The notes under the pieces are model-generated. The model worked only from the letters and a program-made list of their open reading frames with translations, searched no databases and had not been told where the DNA came from. From positions 1 to 64,000 of the forward strand of contig NZ_FOJM01000021.1 in the NCBI RefSeq assembly GCF_900111825.1: a stretch of DNA of 64,000 nt, read 5' to 3'. A program made the position numbers and the translations under genes. This DNA comes from Pedobacter suwonensis (GTDB lineage: Bacteria > Bacteroidota > Bacteroidia > Sphingobacteriales > Sphingobacteriaceae). Position 1 is the first letter of the stretch; every line of letters starts with the position of its first letter. Positions 62,803 through 64,000 of this stretch are shown here, piece by piece.

Positions 62803-63534
62803 ATGCAGCGCAAGTGGTTTCAATATTGGTTCAATTCGCCATATTATCATATTCTTTACCAACAAAGAAATGATGCTGAGGCCGAATTTTTTATTGATAA
62901 GCTTACCTCTTTTTTAAATCCTGAAGCTGATGCCAAAATGCTTGATATTGCCTGCGGAAAAGGCCGGCATTCTATTTACCTGAATAAAAAAGGCTTTGAT
63001 GTTACAGGTATTGATTTATCTGAACAGAGTATAAAATACGCAAAGCAATTTGAGAACAGCAAATTACACTTTCTGGTGCATGATATGCGGAGGCTGTTTT
63101 ACATCAATTATTTTGATGTCGCTTTAAATCTGTTTACCAGTTTTGGTTATTTTGATACAGAAAAAGAACACGTAAATGCACTTAAAACTTTCCGCAAATG
63201 TTTAACTGCTGAGGGGATTCTGGTGCTGGATTATTTCAATACCGAGAAGATCATCCGGAATTTAAATTCCTGCGAAACGAAATCACTGGACGGCATCACT
63301 TTTCAAATCACCAAAAGTGTTGTTGATGGGAAAATCATTAAAAAGATCGATTTCGAAGATCAACAAAGGGTATATCATTTCGAAGAGCGGGTACAGGCAT
63401 TTAGTTTTGAAGATTTTGAACGCATGCTGGGAAAAGCGGGAATGGTTATCCAGAAAACCTTTGGCAATTACGACTTAGCTGATTTTGACAAAACTAATTC
63501 AGACCGGTTAATTTTAATCTGTAAAAAAGCATGA
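62803..63534 (+). CDS. Class I SAM-dependent methyltransferase
   Basis: The ATG at 62803 (MQRKWFQYWFNSPYYHILYQ) gives 243 residues; the frame opens earlier, over the promoter. MLDIACGKGRHSIYLNKKGF is SAM motif I, VTGIDLSEQSIKYAK motif II, and FDVALNLFTSFGYF with LVLDYFN the later strands. The substrate is unknown. The stop overlaps the start of the PAP2 gene (ATGA), so the pair is translationally coupled. Confidence 0.87.
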   Translation: MQRKWFQYWFNSPYYHILYQQRNDAEAEFFIDKLTSFLNPEADAKMLDIACGKGRHSIYLNKKGFDVTGIDLSEQSIKYAKQFENSKLHFLVHDMRRLFYINYFDVALNLFTSFGYFDTEKEHVNALKTFRKCLTAEGILVLDYFNTEKIIRNLNSCETKSLDGITFQITKSVVDGKIIKKIDFEDQQRVYHFEERVQAFSFEDFERMLGKAGMVIQKTFGNYDLADFDKTNSDRLILICKKA

Positions 63535-64000
63535 TCGAAAGCATACAGCAATTTGATGTAGAATTGTTTTTGAAAATTCACCGCGGACTTTCAAACGGCT
63601 TTTTTGATTGGCTGATGCCCCTTATGCGCAACCGTTTCTTTTGGTCGCCGCTTTACCTGTTTATTGTTATTTTTTGCATCAGGCAGTATAAAAAACAAGG
63701 CTATTATATCATAGGCATGGTGCTTTTTACTTTCGCCATGGGCGATTTAATCGCCTCCAGGCTTTTAAAACCCTGGATATCACGCGTGAGGCCTTGCAAT
63801 GATTTAAGTTTGGCTAATGATATCATCCATCGTGTACCCTGCGGAAGTGGTTTGAGTTTTCCTTCGGCACACGCTACCAATCATTTTGCTATAGCTGTTT
63901 TTTTGATCTGCATTTTTTACAGCAGATGGAAACCGATCCTACCCATTGGTTTGTTCTGGGCATTTATCATCAGCTTTGCACAGGTATATGTTGGCGTCCA
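63531..64000 (+). CDS. PAP2-superfamily phosphatase (3' end cut by the window)
   Basis: At least 156 residues, beginning MIESIQQFDVELFLKIHRGL. KPWISRVRP (motif 1, KxxxxxxRP) and CGSGLSFPSAHATNHF (PSGH-type motif 2, here PSAH) are present, with membrane helices between. The third motif lies beyond the window. Bacterial members dephosphorylate undecaprenyl diphosphate, phosphatidylglycerophosphate or lipid A. The coupled methyltransferase gives no clue to which. Confidence 0.87.
   Translation, partial: MIESIQQFDVELFLKIHRGLSNGFFDWLMPLMRNRFFWSPLYLFIVIFCIRQYKKQGYYIIGMVLFTFAMGDLIASRLLKPWISRVRPCNDLSLANDIIHRVPCGSGLSFPSAHATNHFAIAVFLICIFYSRWKPILPIGLFWAFIISFAQVYVGV

Overview
The window looks like a chromosomal segment from a Bacteroidota bacterium, most likely Pedobacter or a close relative in the Sphingobacteriaceae. 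This is an inference from several signs. Promoters resemble the phylum's TAnnTTTG type, and Shine-Dalgarno sequences are scarce. One secreted hydrolase has a C-terminal domain of the type IX secretion kind. A BlaI/M56 pair, a fused SecDF and a short CydA are all typical of the phylum. The intergenic spacers are full of dispersed inverted repeats. No rRNA, tRNA, prophage, CRISPR array or integrated plasmid is visible.

Layout. 1-2.0 kb is a gene-free array of long direct repeats. 2.0-11.7 kb holds an MFS exporter, a GH43 glycosidase, an M20 peptidase, an SGNH hydrolase, two PH-domain membrane proteins, an HxlR regulator divergent from an NmrA-type reductase, and a DUF493 protein. 11.7-12.6 kb is a second repeat block. 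12.6-19.0 kb encodes UvrD/PcrA helicase and SMC. 19.3-23.2 kb has a frameshifted M28 peptidase, a TlpA-like thioredoxin and a BlaI/M56 sensor pair with a three-site operator. 23.2-28.2 kb has RsmG and a glycosyltransferase facing away from tgt, an LptF/G permease and an EamA transporter.

28.2-30.4 kb is a 2.2 kb A-rich desert with degenerate recurring motifs and one 34-codon gene candidate. 30.4-40.7 kb holds a very large metalloprotease/propeller/barrel protein, LapA, a degenerate receiver, pirin, a lipoprotein, a PLP sulfhydrylase, OsmC, IspE, ThyA and DHFR. 41.2-50.8 kb has SecDF, NDH-2, HMG-CoA lyase, a GIY-YIG gene framed by inverted repeats, a GNAT enzyme, an iron-permease-family protein, aldolase and AccD. 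51.2-58.7 kb has M28 and S41 peptidases, CydAB, an MBL-fold hydrolase and two paralogous 67-residue proteins. 59-64 kb has a broken REP-associated transposase with its REP hairpins, a cysteine desulfurase, GlmM, a methyltransferase and a truncated PAP2 phosphatase.

Most genes are housekeeping or envelope functions. ThyA and DHFR form a folate/dTMP pair. CydAB and NDH-2 are parts of a branched aerobic respiratory chain. Tgt, LptF/G and EamA are a tight run. The more unusual material is in the spacers: the repeat families, the desert, the broken transposase with a perfect palindrome at its frame break, and the small paralogous proteins.
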